From contig CAZWUJ010000014.1 in the NCBI GenBank assembly GCA_964636705.1, positions 19,604 to 83,603 of the forward strand: a stretch of DNA of 64,000 bases. Direction: 5' to 3'. The notes under the pieces were generated by a model that saw nothing but the letters and a program-made list of their open reading frames with translations, was not told where the DNA came from and searched no databases. Source of the DNA: VXRJ01 sp964636705. GTDB taxonomy: Bacteria; Acidobacteriota; Vicinamibacteria; Vicinamibacterales; UBA8438. Positions within the stretch are counted from its first letter, which is position 1. The number at the start of each line of letters is the position of its first letter. The position numbers were made by a program, and so were the translations under genes. This document shows positions 1 to 7,858 of this stretch, one piece after another.

Positions 1-1699
1 TGCAACGGCGGGCAGCCGGCGCAATGCCGTGGCGATCGATGCGGGAACGGGCGAGCTGCTCTGGATGTACCACCTGGACGAAGGCGAGCGGGCGGCCAAC
101 GCGCTCCGCCGAATGTCGGGACGCGGCGTCGCCTACTGGACCGACGGGGAGGATGACGAGCGGATCTTCCTGGTGACCATCGGCTACCAGTTGATCGCGC
201 TCGATGCGAAGACCGGCATCCCGGTGCCGACCTTCGGGGAGAACGGCATCGTCGACCTGAAGCAGAACAACGATCAGGTGATCGATCCCCTCAGCGGCGA
301 GATCGGCTGGAACGGTGCGCCCATCGTTGCGCGCGACACGGTGGTCATCGGCGCGTCGCACCGGTCGGGCAGCGCGCCGCCCACCCCGGAGAACATCAAG
401 GGCTACATCCGGGGCTTCGACGCGCGCACCGGCGAGCGGAAGTGGATCTTCCACACGATACCGACCGCGAACGAGTTCGGGCGCGACACCTGGCTGAACG
501 ATTCGGCGGTCTACACCGGCAACACTGGCGTCTGGACCAACCTGACGGTGGATGAGGAGCTGGGCATCGCCTACCTTCCGATCGAGATCCCGACCGGCGA
601 CTACTACGGCGGCCATCGTCCGGGCGACAACCTCTTTGCGGAGAGCCTCGTGGCCGTGGACCTGGAAACCGGCGAGCGGAAGTGGCACTTCCAGTTCGTT
701 CACCACCCGATCTGGGACTACGACGTGCCGTGCCCGCCGATCCTCGTGGACATCACCGTCGACGGACGCGACATCGCGGCGGTGGCGCAACCAACGAAAC
801 AGGGCTGGGTGTTCGTCTTCGACCGGGTGACCGGCGAGCCGGTCTGGCCGATCGAGGAGCGTTCGGTCGAACGGGGGACCGTCCCCGGCGAATGGTATTC
901 GCCGACGCAGCCGTTCCCGACGAAGCCGCCGCCGTTCGAGCGGCAGGGCTTTCCGGTGGACGAGTTGATCGACTTCACGCCGGAGCTCCACGCCGAGGCG
1001 CTGGAGTTCATTTCCCAGTTCAAGGTGGGACCGGTATACACGCCGCCCATCGTGCAGGGGGAGGACGGCAAGCGCGCGACCCTCTTCGTGCCGAACGGCG
1101 CCAACTGGCCGGGCGGATCATTCGATCCGGAAACGGGCATGCTCTACGTCTACTCTCACACCCTGATGCGGGCACTCGGCCTGGTGAGCGATCCGTCGCG
1201 GTCAACCATGGACTACATCAACGGGCGCGCCGGGTCGCTGACCGTGCAGGGACTGCCCCTGCTGAAGCCGCCGTGGGGCCGCATCACCGCGATCGACCTG
1301 AACAAGGGAGAGATCGTCTGGCAGATCGCGCACGGGGAAACACCGGACCGGGTGCGAAATCATCCGGCGCTGCGCGGGCTCGATATTCCACGGACCGGGC
1401 GGACCGGGGGCGCCGGGGGAAGCTCGGGCGGGATCGGAACGCTGACGACGAGGACGCTCGTGATCAGCGGCGAAGGCGGCACCGTCACGCGGGAAGACGG
1501 GACGCGAGGCGCGATGCTGCGGGCCTATGACAAGGCGACCGGGGACGAGCGGGGCGCGGTGCCGATACCGGCGGCGCAAACCGGGTCGCCAATGACCTAC
1601 CTGCACGACGGACGGCAGTACATTGTCCTCGCCGTGGGTGGCGGCACCTACCGGGGCGAGTTGATGGCGTTCCGGTTGCCGGAGGGCTCGGAGGAGTAG
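1..1699 (+). CDS. PQQ-dependent dehydrogenase, 5' end cut by window edge
   Basis: Quinoprotein-type eight-bladed propeller enzyme that oxidises an alcohol or sugar in the periplasm using pyrroloquinoline quinone. The reading frame stays open to the first base of the window, so the signal peptide and first blade lie outside it; the GTG at 29 is not the true start. Blade motifs of the type AxDxxTGExxW recur (AIDAGTGELLW, GFDARTGERKW, AVDLETGERKW, AIDLNKGEIVW). The segment WDYDVPCPPILVDITVDG is typical of the family and matches the paralogue at 43071-45218. It ends MAFRLPEGSEE. The substrate cannot be read from sequence. Downstream is a convergent peptidase gene 12 bp away. Confidence 0.9.
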   Translation, partial: ATAGSRRNAVAIDAGTGELLWMYHLDEGERAANALRRMSGRGVAYWTDGEDDERIFLVTIGYQLIALDAKTGIPVPTFGENGIVDLKQNNDQVIDPLSGEIGWNGAPIVARDTVVIGASHRSGSAPPTPENIKGYIRGFDARTGERKWIFHTIPTANEFGRDTWLNDSAVYTGNTGVWTNLTVDEELGIAYLPIEIPTGDYYGGHRPGDNLFAESLVAVDLETGERKWHFQFVHHPIWDYDVPCPPILVDITVDGRDIAAVAQPTKQGWVFVFDRVTGEPVWPIEERSVERGTVPGEWYSPTQPFPTKPPPFERQGFPVDELIDFTPELHAEALEFISQFKVGPVYTPPIVQGEDGKRATLFVPNGANWPGGSFDPETGMLYVYSHTLMRALGLVSDPSRSTMDYINGRAGSLTVQGLPLLKPPWGRITAIDLNKGEIVWQIAHGETPDRVRNHPALRGLDIPRTGRTGGAGGSSGGIGTLTTRTLVISGEGGTVTREDGTRGAMLRAYDKATGDERGAVPIPAAQTGSPMTYLHDGRQYIVLAVGGGTYRGELMAFRLPEGSEE

Positions 1700-1711
1700 C
1701 CGGACCGGGAG

Positions 1712-3007
1712 CTACCGCGCCGCCCCGCTCGCTACATCCATGATGAGGCGGCTGAGCAGGTAGAGGCGAGGTTCCACGGAGGAAAGGTCCACGTACTCGT
1801 TCGCGTCGGAGTGGGCGCCGAAGCCCACCAGGCCGAGGCCTTCAATCACCGGGGCGTCGGTTTCCAGCGCGGCGAAGGCAGCGTCCGTTCCCCCGCCCGC
1901 CGCCTGATCGACAACACCCAGATCAAGGTCCAGTTCGCGGTAGATCGACTGTGCGTGCGCCGCCAGACGGCGAGCGGAATCCGTCACCTCCAACGGCGGG
2001 CGGCGGCGCTCGAAGCTCACTTCGACGGTCGTGCCCGGGATCAACTGATTGCGGACCCGCTCGCGGACGCGCCGTTCGACCTCGTCGTAGGACGCCACGC
2101 GCAAGACGCGGAAGTCGGCGGTGGCGGTGGCCTCGGCCGGAATGACGTTGCGGGTCGCGCCGGCCGACGCAATCGTCCAGTTCAGCTTGATCCCTTCGGC
2201 GGGATCGCTCAGGTCGCTCATTTGCAGCACCTGGTGGGCCAGTTCGTACAGAGCGTTGCGTCCCTGCTCGGGCGCACCGCCGGCGTGTGACGCCCGGCCG
2301 GTCACCTTCAGCAGCACTGCGCCGATCCCCGCGGTGGTGAGGGCGAGGCGATCCGTCGAGCCGCCCCCCTCGCACGAGAAGACGAAGTCATGCTCCGCGC
2401 CGAGTTCCGTGATCAGATACCGCGAGCCCGCCGAACTCACCTCCTCGTCACCGTTGATCAGCACCGTGATGAGTTCATAGTCGTCGAAGTCCAGCGCCCG
2501 CAGCACTGACAGGACGTGCAGGATCAGCGCAATCCCCTGCTTGTCGTCGGCAATGCCCAGACCGTACGCGCGGCCATCCGTGACCCGGAACGGCTGTTCG
2601 GCGAGTTGGCCGCGCCTGTACACCGTGTCCATGTGGGCCAGCAGCAGGACGCGTCCCGTGCCCGTGCCGCGGAATCGGGCCACTACACTCTGACCGATCT
2701 CGGCCGGAGTATCGACCATGACGTAGGGATCGTCGTGGGACACGAGCTCCACCTCGCCTCCCAGATCGCGCAGGCGATCCGCGATGAGTGCGGCGATCTC
2801 CCTCAGGCCTTCCGCGTCGCGGCTGCCCGATTCGATCGAGACCAGATCCCGCATCGTCTCGATCATCGGCTCCCGTTCCGTCTGAACGGCCGCCATGACG
2901 GTATCGTCCGCCTGGAAGGCGGTGGATTGCCTGGCCGCCCCCAGCGCAAGGACGACCACGACGAGCAGGAAGGCGGCGACGGCCAGTAAGGGCGCTTGTC
3001 GTGGCAT
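1712..3007 (-). CDS. M20 family metallopeptidase (glutamate carboxypeptidase-like)
   Basis: Zinc exopeptidase of the M20 family, about 431 residues. An N-terminal hydrophobic segment (LLAVAAFLLVVVVLALGA) indicates export or membrane anchoring. Metal and catalytic motifs are all visible: HMDTVY (first metal His and catalytic Asp), GIADDKQG (bridging Asp), NGDEEVSS (catalytic Glu pair), a dimerisation-domain stretch GRASHAGGAPEQGRNA, and a C-terminal HSDANEYVD metal His. I chose the ATG at 3007 because it opens directly onto the signal segment. The frame is open further upstream, but that part is antisense to the ion-channel gene and has no protein-like character. Substrate specificity (N-acyl amino acid or dipeptide) is unknown. 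Confidence 0.88.
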   Translation of the reverse strand: MPRQAPLLAVAAFLLVVVVLALGAARQSTAFQADDTVMAAVQTEREPMIETMRDLVSIESGSRDAEGLREIAALIADRLRDLGGEVELVSHDDPYVMVDTPAEIGQSVVARFRGTGTGRVLLLAHMDTVYRRGQLAEQPFRVTDGRAYGLGIADDKQGIALILHVLSVLRALDFDDYELITVLINGDEEVSSAGSRYLITELGAEHDFVFSCEGGGSTDRLALTTAGIGAVLLKVTGRASHAGGAPEQGRNALYELAHQVLQMSDLSDPAEGIKLNWTIASAGATRNVIPAEATATADFRVLRVASYDEVERRVRERVRNQLIPGTTVEVSFERRRPPLEVTDSARRLAAHAQSIYRELDLDLGVVDQAAGGGTDAAFAALETDAPVIEGLGLVGFGAHSDANEYVDLSSVEPRLYLLSRLIMDVASGAAR

Positions 3008-3061
3008 GGGATCCGTATTCTCCCACGGGCCGAGGCAAATCGGGTAGGGTGTCCCATCGTG

Positions 3062-3511
3062 ATGGTCTTCACGGCCGCCCTCCTGTCGCTCATCACGGTC
3101 GGATTGCACTACGAGTCGCTCGTGTTCATTTCGTTCTTCGTCCGGCGGGTGTCGGGCTCGAAGCGAGTCGGCGTCGCGCTTGCAGTGACTCTGGCGCTCG
3201 GAGCGCACATCCTGGAGGTCGCCGTCTATGCCATCGCGTGGTTGCTGCTGATCGATACGGGAGCCGTCGAACTGGCGCACTTTGACATGGAAGTTTTCGA
3301 GCCGACTCCGATAGACATCTTCTATTTCTCGGGCACGGTCTACTCGTCGCTCGGATTTGGCGACATCGTGCCGGTTCGGGGAGGGCAGGTGCTCGCCGTG
3401 ACGGAATCCGTGACCGGGCTGGTGTTGATTGCCTGGACCGCGTCCTACACGTTCTTCGAGATGCAGACGCACTGGAGAGACGTGAGGGGAGGCGCGCCCG
3501 GGCAGCACTGA
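3062..3511 (+). CDS. Two-transmembrane-helix ion channel family protein
   Basis: A small membrane protein of about 149 residues with hydrophobic segments around residues 3-25, 36-60 and 105-130 and a re-entrant pore loop between the last two. The pore loop TVYSSLGFGDIVP matches the K+ channel signature (T-x-G-[YF]-G-D), with Leu-Gly-Phe-Gly in the selectivity filter and Ser in place of the usual Thr. No cytoplasmic regulatory domain is present. It is divergent from the M20 peptidase, with start codons about 55 bp apart, so the two promoters lie in that interval. GTG 3059 is an alternative start one codon upstream. Ion selectivity is not provable from sequence. Confidence 0.75.
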   Translation: MVFTAALLSLITVGLHYESLVFISFFVRRVSGSKRVGVALAVTLALGAHILEVAVYAIAWLLLIDTGAVELAHFDMEVFEPTPIDIFYFSGTVYSSLGFGDIVPVRGGQVLAVTESVTGLVLIAWTASYTFFEMQTHWRDVRGGAPGQH

Positions 3512-3536
3512 TGCTGGGGCCGGGGGCCGGAAGAGC

Positions 3537-3619
3537 GTTCTTGCCGGCCTGGAGGCCGGCGCACCAACCAGCGCACCGATTCGCGGCGGAGTTCTTGCCG
3601 GCCTGGAGGCCGGCGCACC
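3537..3619. repeat. Two direct copies of a palindromic intergenic repeat
   Basis: Two identical 29-bp copies at 3537-3565 and 3591-3619, with a 54-bp period. Each contains the perfect palindrome GCCGGCCT-gg-AGGCCGGC followed by GCACC. They lie between the convergent ends of the ion-channel gene and the lytic transglycosylase. The same core recurs at 17535-17558 and, inverted, at 10320-10343. The position suggests a REP-like element or a bidirectional terminator. No transposase is adjacent. Confidence 0.8.
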
Positions 3620-3646
3620 GTCCGGCGTACCGTCCGGCGCAGACTG

Positions 3647-5203
3647 TTAGCCGCCCTGGGTCGCCAGCTCCTGGCGTCCCCGCTCGAACAGGTCCTGGAT
3701 CCGGTTGCTCGTGCGGAACTCTTCAAGGATGGCGGCGCGACGGTTGTTGACCAAGCTGTCAATCGTGAACCGAATCATCGTCGACATGACCGTCCCTTCC
3801 TCGCTCCCGGTATCGGCAAACCGGCGGGCAAACGCTTCGAGCCGTTCGGCAAACGCACGCGTGTGCCAATCCCCAAGCGGGGCCTCGAGGCGAAGGAACT
3901 CTTCCAGAACGGCCGAGTACTCGGGCGGCGCCGACCGATGCCAGAACGATACGTCGGGTCCGTAGTCCTCAACGTACATCGGCAGATACACGTTGGCGCC
4001 GCGCGGCACCTGGCGGACGAGCGCCGGATTGTACCGCTTCAGTTCGTCGCGCGACAGGCCGGTCGCTTCGGAGAGGGCGCCGATGGCAAGATTCCGCGGC
4101 GCGCGCATCGCGAAGATCCGGGACTGCGGCATCTCGTGAATCAGCCGGCGGACGTTATAGACGTTGCCGAACACCATCTCGGCGTAGAGCGCGGAGCGCG
4201 GTCCGTAGGTGCGGAAAAGCTGGCGGTAGCGGCGGATCGAGATGTCCCGCAGTGCCTTGGCGAAGTCCGAGCCGCGCAGGTACTGCTCGCGCTTCCCGGT
4301 CCCGCCCAACCGCTCTCCGTTGATCATCGTGCGGCCGACATTGACGCCGCCGGCGTGATGTTCCGACAGGGCCGGAATGAAGCTGCCATACATCGTCGCG
4401 AGGATTGAGAGGTAGGCAGCGCAGAAGGGCGCCTGCGTCGTCTGGTTGTACCCCTCGATAACGTACGGCGAGAGTCTCTTCAGGAGGCTCCAGTTGCGCG
4501 GCATCCACTGGCAGAAGCCAAGTGCCCGCGCCTGCGAGCGGGCCCGGCCATTCAGTCCCGATTCGACCATCGCCTGCGCCAGGCCGATCTCGGCCGGCAC
4601 GCCGAACCGTTCATAGATGCGGCCCCACTCCTGCAGGAAGTCGCCGTGACGTGCCGCGTACGGCGACAGGAACCGGCCGCGGGTCGGATTATGGATTACT
4701 CTGCCAATGATCGGATCCAGCAGTTCCGCCACCCGGTCGCGCCGGTCCCCGAGCCGGCGCGGCAGCGACTGGCCCTGAAGCACGCGCGCGTGAGCTGGGT
4801 CTACCCATTCGCCATCCCGAGCCCAATTGCCTCGTTGCGGGAACGTCGCTATCAAGTGGCCATCTCTAGCGCTGCCGTAGACGATGGCGCCGTCCGGGAT
4901 GGTAAAGATGTGCTGCCAGAAGGGGTACGCGGGGCGGTATTGCAGAAACGCGGCGATGTCGGCATCGTAGCGCGCCTGCGCCACACCGATGGCCGCCGCC
5001 ATCGGGCCATCGTTGACTTCCGCGAGATGGGCCGGCGCCTGCGGGCCAACCTCGGCGGGCGACTGGGCTCGGACGACAACCGTACCAGTCTCGTCCGCAA
5101 CGCCCGCCAGAGCCAACCCCAACAGGACGACCGCAACGAGCGGGCCGAGCACCGTAGCCGGCCTTTGACCCAGAGAGTGCATCAGGAGTGCTTTCCCGCG
5201 CAT
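3647..5203 (-). CDS. Lytic transglycosylase (SLT domain), exported
   Basis: Murein-cleaving enzyme of about 518 residues with an N-terminal signal segment (VLGPLVAVVLLGLALAGVA). The SLT core lies near residues 195-300: GVPAEIGLAQAMVESGLNG carries the catalytic Glu in the VESG context, followed by ARALGFCQWMP, which corresponds to the usual A-x-G-x-x-Q-x-M-P motif. A C-terminal region (IGALSEATGLSRDELKRYNP) resembles the LysM-like or MltD tail used to hold glycan strands. An N-terminal portion of about 150 residues before the SLT core is unassigned. The nearest alternative start is the second Met, MHSLGQRP. The gene stands alone and is convergent with the ion-channel gene. Confidence 0.85.
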   Translation of the reverse strand: MRGKALLMHSLGQRPATVLGPLVAVVLLGLALAGVADETGTVVVRAQSPAEVGPQAPAHLAEVNDGPMAAAIGVAQARYDADIAAFLQYRPAYPFWQHIFTIPDGAIVYGSARDGHLIATFPQRGNWARDGEWVDPAHARVLQGQSLPRRLGDRRDRVAELLDPIIGRVIHNPTRGRFLSPYAARHGDFLQEWGRIYERFGVPAEIGLAQAMVESGLNGRARSQARALGFCQWMPRNWSLLKRLSPYVIEGYNQTTQAPFCAAYLSILATMYGSFIPALSEHHAGGVNVGRTMINGERLGGTGKREQYLRGSDFAKALRDISIRRYRQLFRTYGPRSALYAEMVFGNVYNVRRLIHEMPQSRIFAMRAPRNLAIGALSEATGLSRDELKRYNPALVRQVPRGANVYLPMYVEDYGPDVSFWHRSAPPEYSAVLEEFLRLEAPLGDWHTRAFAERLEAFARRFADTGSEEGTVMSTMIRFTIDSLVNNRRAAILEEFRTSNRIQDLFERGRQELATQGG

Positions 5204-5302
5204 CTGCGCGCGATTATATGCGTGTTTATCGGCACACGCGAGTGGGAACTACAGGGGTGGTCGGAACGACGGTCCCGCCCCGGCTGCGCTATTGTTGTCG
5301 TC

Positions 5303-6457
5303 ATGGCGATCAAGAAGATTCTGGCTGGCGCCGCCCTGATGACGCTCGCCGCGAGCTGCGCCGGAACTCCCGGTGGCGTAGTCGAGCTTCATGAACAGGT
5401 GTCGCTGCTCAGGCTGCCTGAAGGAGGACGTCTGCCGCGGGCCGTGATCGACGATCGGGGCGCCGTCCATGCCATCTACTTCGAGGGCGATCCGCGCGCC
5501 GGGGATCTCCGCTACATCACGCGGGCGCCGGACGAGACCACGTGGTCAGAACCACGGTACGTGAACTCGCAGCGCGGCACCGTCGTGGGCATCGGCCCCA
5601 TCGACGGCGGGCAGCTCGCGCTCGGCCGGGACGGGCGACTGCACGTCGTCTGGTTCAAGCTCGGCCGGACCGAGTTTCTCTATACACGCACCGTCGACGC
5701 TCCGGCGGCCGACGGCGGCGTCCGCTTCGAGCCGCAGTTTGCGCTCGCCGGCGGGGAGGGCGTGGAAGCGGGACCCTCGGTGGCGGCCGACCCTTCGGGC
5801 AACGTCTACATCTTCTGGCACACCGGGGAGCCGCCCGACGCCGAACGCGCCGTATACATGACCGCCTCGCGCGACGAGGGGCGGACGTTCTCGGTCCCCC
5901 TCACGGTCGGTCCCGCCGCCGAAGGCGCGTGCGACTGTTGCGGACTCCACGCCCTGGTGGGCACGTCCGGCTCGTCGAAGGGTAGCGTCTACGTCTCGTA
6001 CCGCGGCGCCGGTGACAACATCCGCCGGAGCCAGAGACTGCTGACATCCACAGACGCCGGCGCAACGTTCACCGATCAGGAACTGGACCCCTGGGAGATC
6101 AACGCCTGTCCCATCTCGACGACGACCCTCGCCAACGGACCCGATGGCGTTGCCGTCGCCTGGGAAACGGAAGGCCGGGTCTACTTCAGGAAGGCCGACA
6201 CCGGCAACAAGACCTGGTCACCCGCGGACGGCACGCTTGCGCGGCAGAAGAACCCGGCGGTTGCGGTCAATGCCCGAGGCGAGACACTGCTCGCCTGGGG
6301 CGACGGCCCGGGCTGGCAATCAGGCGGAACCTTCCACTGGCAACTGTTCGGCGACGGAACCACGCAGCAAGACCGCGGTACCGGGCCGGAAATTCCGGAG
6401 GGGAGCGTGGCGGCCGTCGTTGCGGAAACCGATGGCCGGTTCCTCGTCATCTACTAG
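5303..6457 (+). CDS. Exported lipoprotein with Asp-box (sialidase/BNR-like) propeller
   Basis: About 384 residues. The N-terminus MAIKKILAGAALMTLAASC ends in a lipobox Cys, so this is probably a lipoprotein. The mature part is a beta-propeller-like protein with Asp-box motifs of the SxDxGxTF kind (SRDEGRTF, STDAGATF). A Cys cluster, ACDCCG, follows the first box and may form disulfides. Such folds occur in sialidases, but the catalytic Arg triad and Tyr/Glu pair of true sialidases cannot be identified here, so enzymatic activity is unproven. The start was chosen because upstream sequence in the frame is antisense to the SLT gene. Confidence 0.75.
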   Translation: MAIKKILAGAALMTLAASCAGTPGGVVELHEQVSLLRLPEGGRLPRAVIDDRGAVHAIYFEGDPRAGDLRYITRAPDETTWSEPRYVNSQRGTVVGIGPIDGGQLALGRDGRLHVVWFKLGRTEFLYTRTVDAPAADGGVRFEPQFALAGGEGVEAGPSVAADPSGNVYIFWHTGEPPDAERAVYMTASRDEGRTFSVPLTVGPAAEGACDCCGLHALVGTSGSSKGSVYVSYRGAGDNIRRSQRLLTSTDAGATFTDQELDPWEINACPISTTTLANGPDGVAVAWETEGRVYFRKADTGNKTWSPADGTLARQKNPAVAVNARGETLLAWGDGPGWQSGGTFHWQLFGDGTTQQDRGTGPEIPEGSVAAVVAETDGRFLVIY

Positions 6458-6534
6458 CCGTTTGGCGCCGTCGAACGGCGCAGTCCGCCAGGAGTCTGCG
6501 CCGTGCTGCGCCGTGCAACGGTGCAGATGCCTGG

Positions 6535-7692
6535 TTAGTTCGCGGCCGGATACAGCGTAAGGCCACCGCCCGCGAACGGCCGCGACCCAGGACCCTCGGC
6601 AACGAAGACGTTGCCGTCCTCATCCACCGCGATACCCTCGCCGGCGAGCCCCTGCAACGTGCGACCCTCGGCCGGGATATGCGGCGGGATGAAGCCGGTC
6701 ACGCGATCCTCGCCCGCCGGACCAATCCGCACGCCGTTCAACCAGCCGTAGTGGTTCTCCTCCCGCGACTCGGAGTCGATGGCGTAGAGCGTGTCATCCG
6801 CCGTGATGAACAACCCGCTGATGCGGCTGAACTGATAGTAGATGTCGAGCAGCTCGCCCTCGCGGTCGAAGATCTGGATCCGGTGGTTGCCGCGGTCGGC
6901 GACGAACAGCCGCCCCTGCGAGTCGAACTCCACCCCGTGCGGGGTACGGAACTGCCCCGGCCGGAAGCCGATCTCGCCCCACTGCATGATGAAGTTGCCC
7001 TCGGCGTCGTACTTCAGGATGCGGCCGGTCCGCCCCTCCGGCGGATCGGGATTCTGGCCGCTGTGACCGTCCGAGACGAAGATCTCGCCGGTCGGTCCCC
7101 AGGTGACGACGTCGCACGGCTCGTTCAGGTGGCGTCCCTCCGGATCGCTGCCCGGCTCCCCCGCCACCCCGAGGGTCATGAGCACTTCACCCTCCGGGCT
7201 GAACTTGATCACCTGATGCCCGATCTCGCCGTTGCCCTGCGAGTCGGTCACCCAGACATTGCCGTCATCGTCAACGTGCAGACCGTGCGGCAGCACGAAC
7301 AGCCCGGCCCCGAAGCTGGCAAGCACCTCGCCGGTGTGCCGGTCGTACTTCAGGATCGGATCGACCGTCGGGTTGGCCGCGCAGCCGCCGTCCAGCCCAT
7401 TCGCTCCGCAACGGTCGTAGACCCACACGTGACCATCGGTCGGATCAATGTCGATGCCCGCCGTCGATCCCCAGGTGCGACCGTCCGGCAGGTCGGCCCA
7501 CTGCGTGATTACGCTGCTGGTCGGGTTCGGCAGGTCACGCTGTACGAGATCCGCGTTCCCCATAGGCTCCGCCATTGCTTCGTCGTCGGCTGGCGGCATT
7601 TCCGCGCCCCCACCGCACGCTGCTGCGAAGACCATTGCCATCAGCGCGACGAGCGACGCACCCCGATTGAGCGTGAATCGATAGTCCACCAT
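6535..7692 (-). CDS. NHL-repeat lipoprotein, peptidylamidoglycolate-lyase-like
   Basis: About 385 residues with a lipoprotein signal (MVFAAACGGG). The rest is a six-bladed NHL propeller: recurring units such as LPHGLHVDDDGNVWVTD, PHGVEFDSQGRLFVADRG and GIAVDEDGNVFVAEG. This pattern is the one annotated as peptidyl-alpha-hydroxyglycine alpha-amidating lyase (PAL) in bacteria. His residues in PHG/HG contexts in two blades match zinc ligands of PAL; the third ligand is not obvious. A longer paralogue occurs at 51642-53279, there beside a copper monooxygenase. Here no monooxygenase is adjacent. Its start codon abuts the divergent DUF5916 frame. Confidence 0.8.
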   Translation of the reverse strand: MVDYRFTLNRGASLVALMAMVFAAACGGGAEMPPADDEAMAEPMGNADLVQRDLPNPTSSVITQWADLPDGRTWGSTAGIDIDPTDGHVWVYDRCGANGLDGGCAANPTVDPILKYDRHTGEVLASFGAGLFVLPHGLHVDDDGNVWVTDSQGNGEIGHQVIKFSPEGEVLMTLGVAGEPGSDPEGRHLNEPCDVVTWGPTGEIFVSDGHSGQNPDPPEGRTGRILKYDAEGNFIMQWGEIGFRPGQFRTPHGVEFDSQGRLFVADRGNHRIQIFDREGELLDIYYQFSRISGLFITADDTLYAIDSESREENHYGWLNGVRIGPAGEDRVTGFIPPHIPAEGRTLQGLAGEGIAVDEDGNVFVAEGPGSRPFAGGGLTLYPAAN

Positions 7693-7858
7693 GGTGTTCT
7701 CCCCCGGGCTCGGGTCGTCGGAGCCCGTCCAGAAACCCGATCCTAGCGGAATCCCGCGAAGCTTCCAACCGGAGAAACGCTTGCCGCTGCGAGGGCGTCA
7801 AACGGCAGTAGGATCGGGGAGATCCGGAGGAACACGCGCTGGCGGGGGGGCGCTGACA

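Noticed and set aside
5303..6457. True sialidase call for the Asp-box lipoprotein
   Set aside because: Asp-boxes occur in many propellers; the catalytic Arg triad and Tyr/Glu pair were not found.
7691..7858. ATG at 7691 as the start of the DUF5916 gene
   Set aside because: It would add 56 basic, non-signal residues and its codon overlaps the divergent lipoprotein start; the TTG before the signal peptide is more sensible, though not certain.
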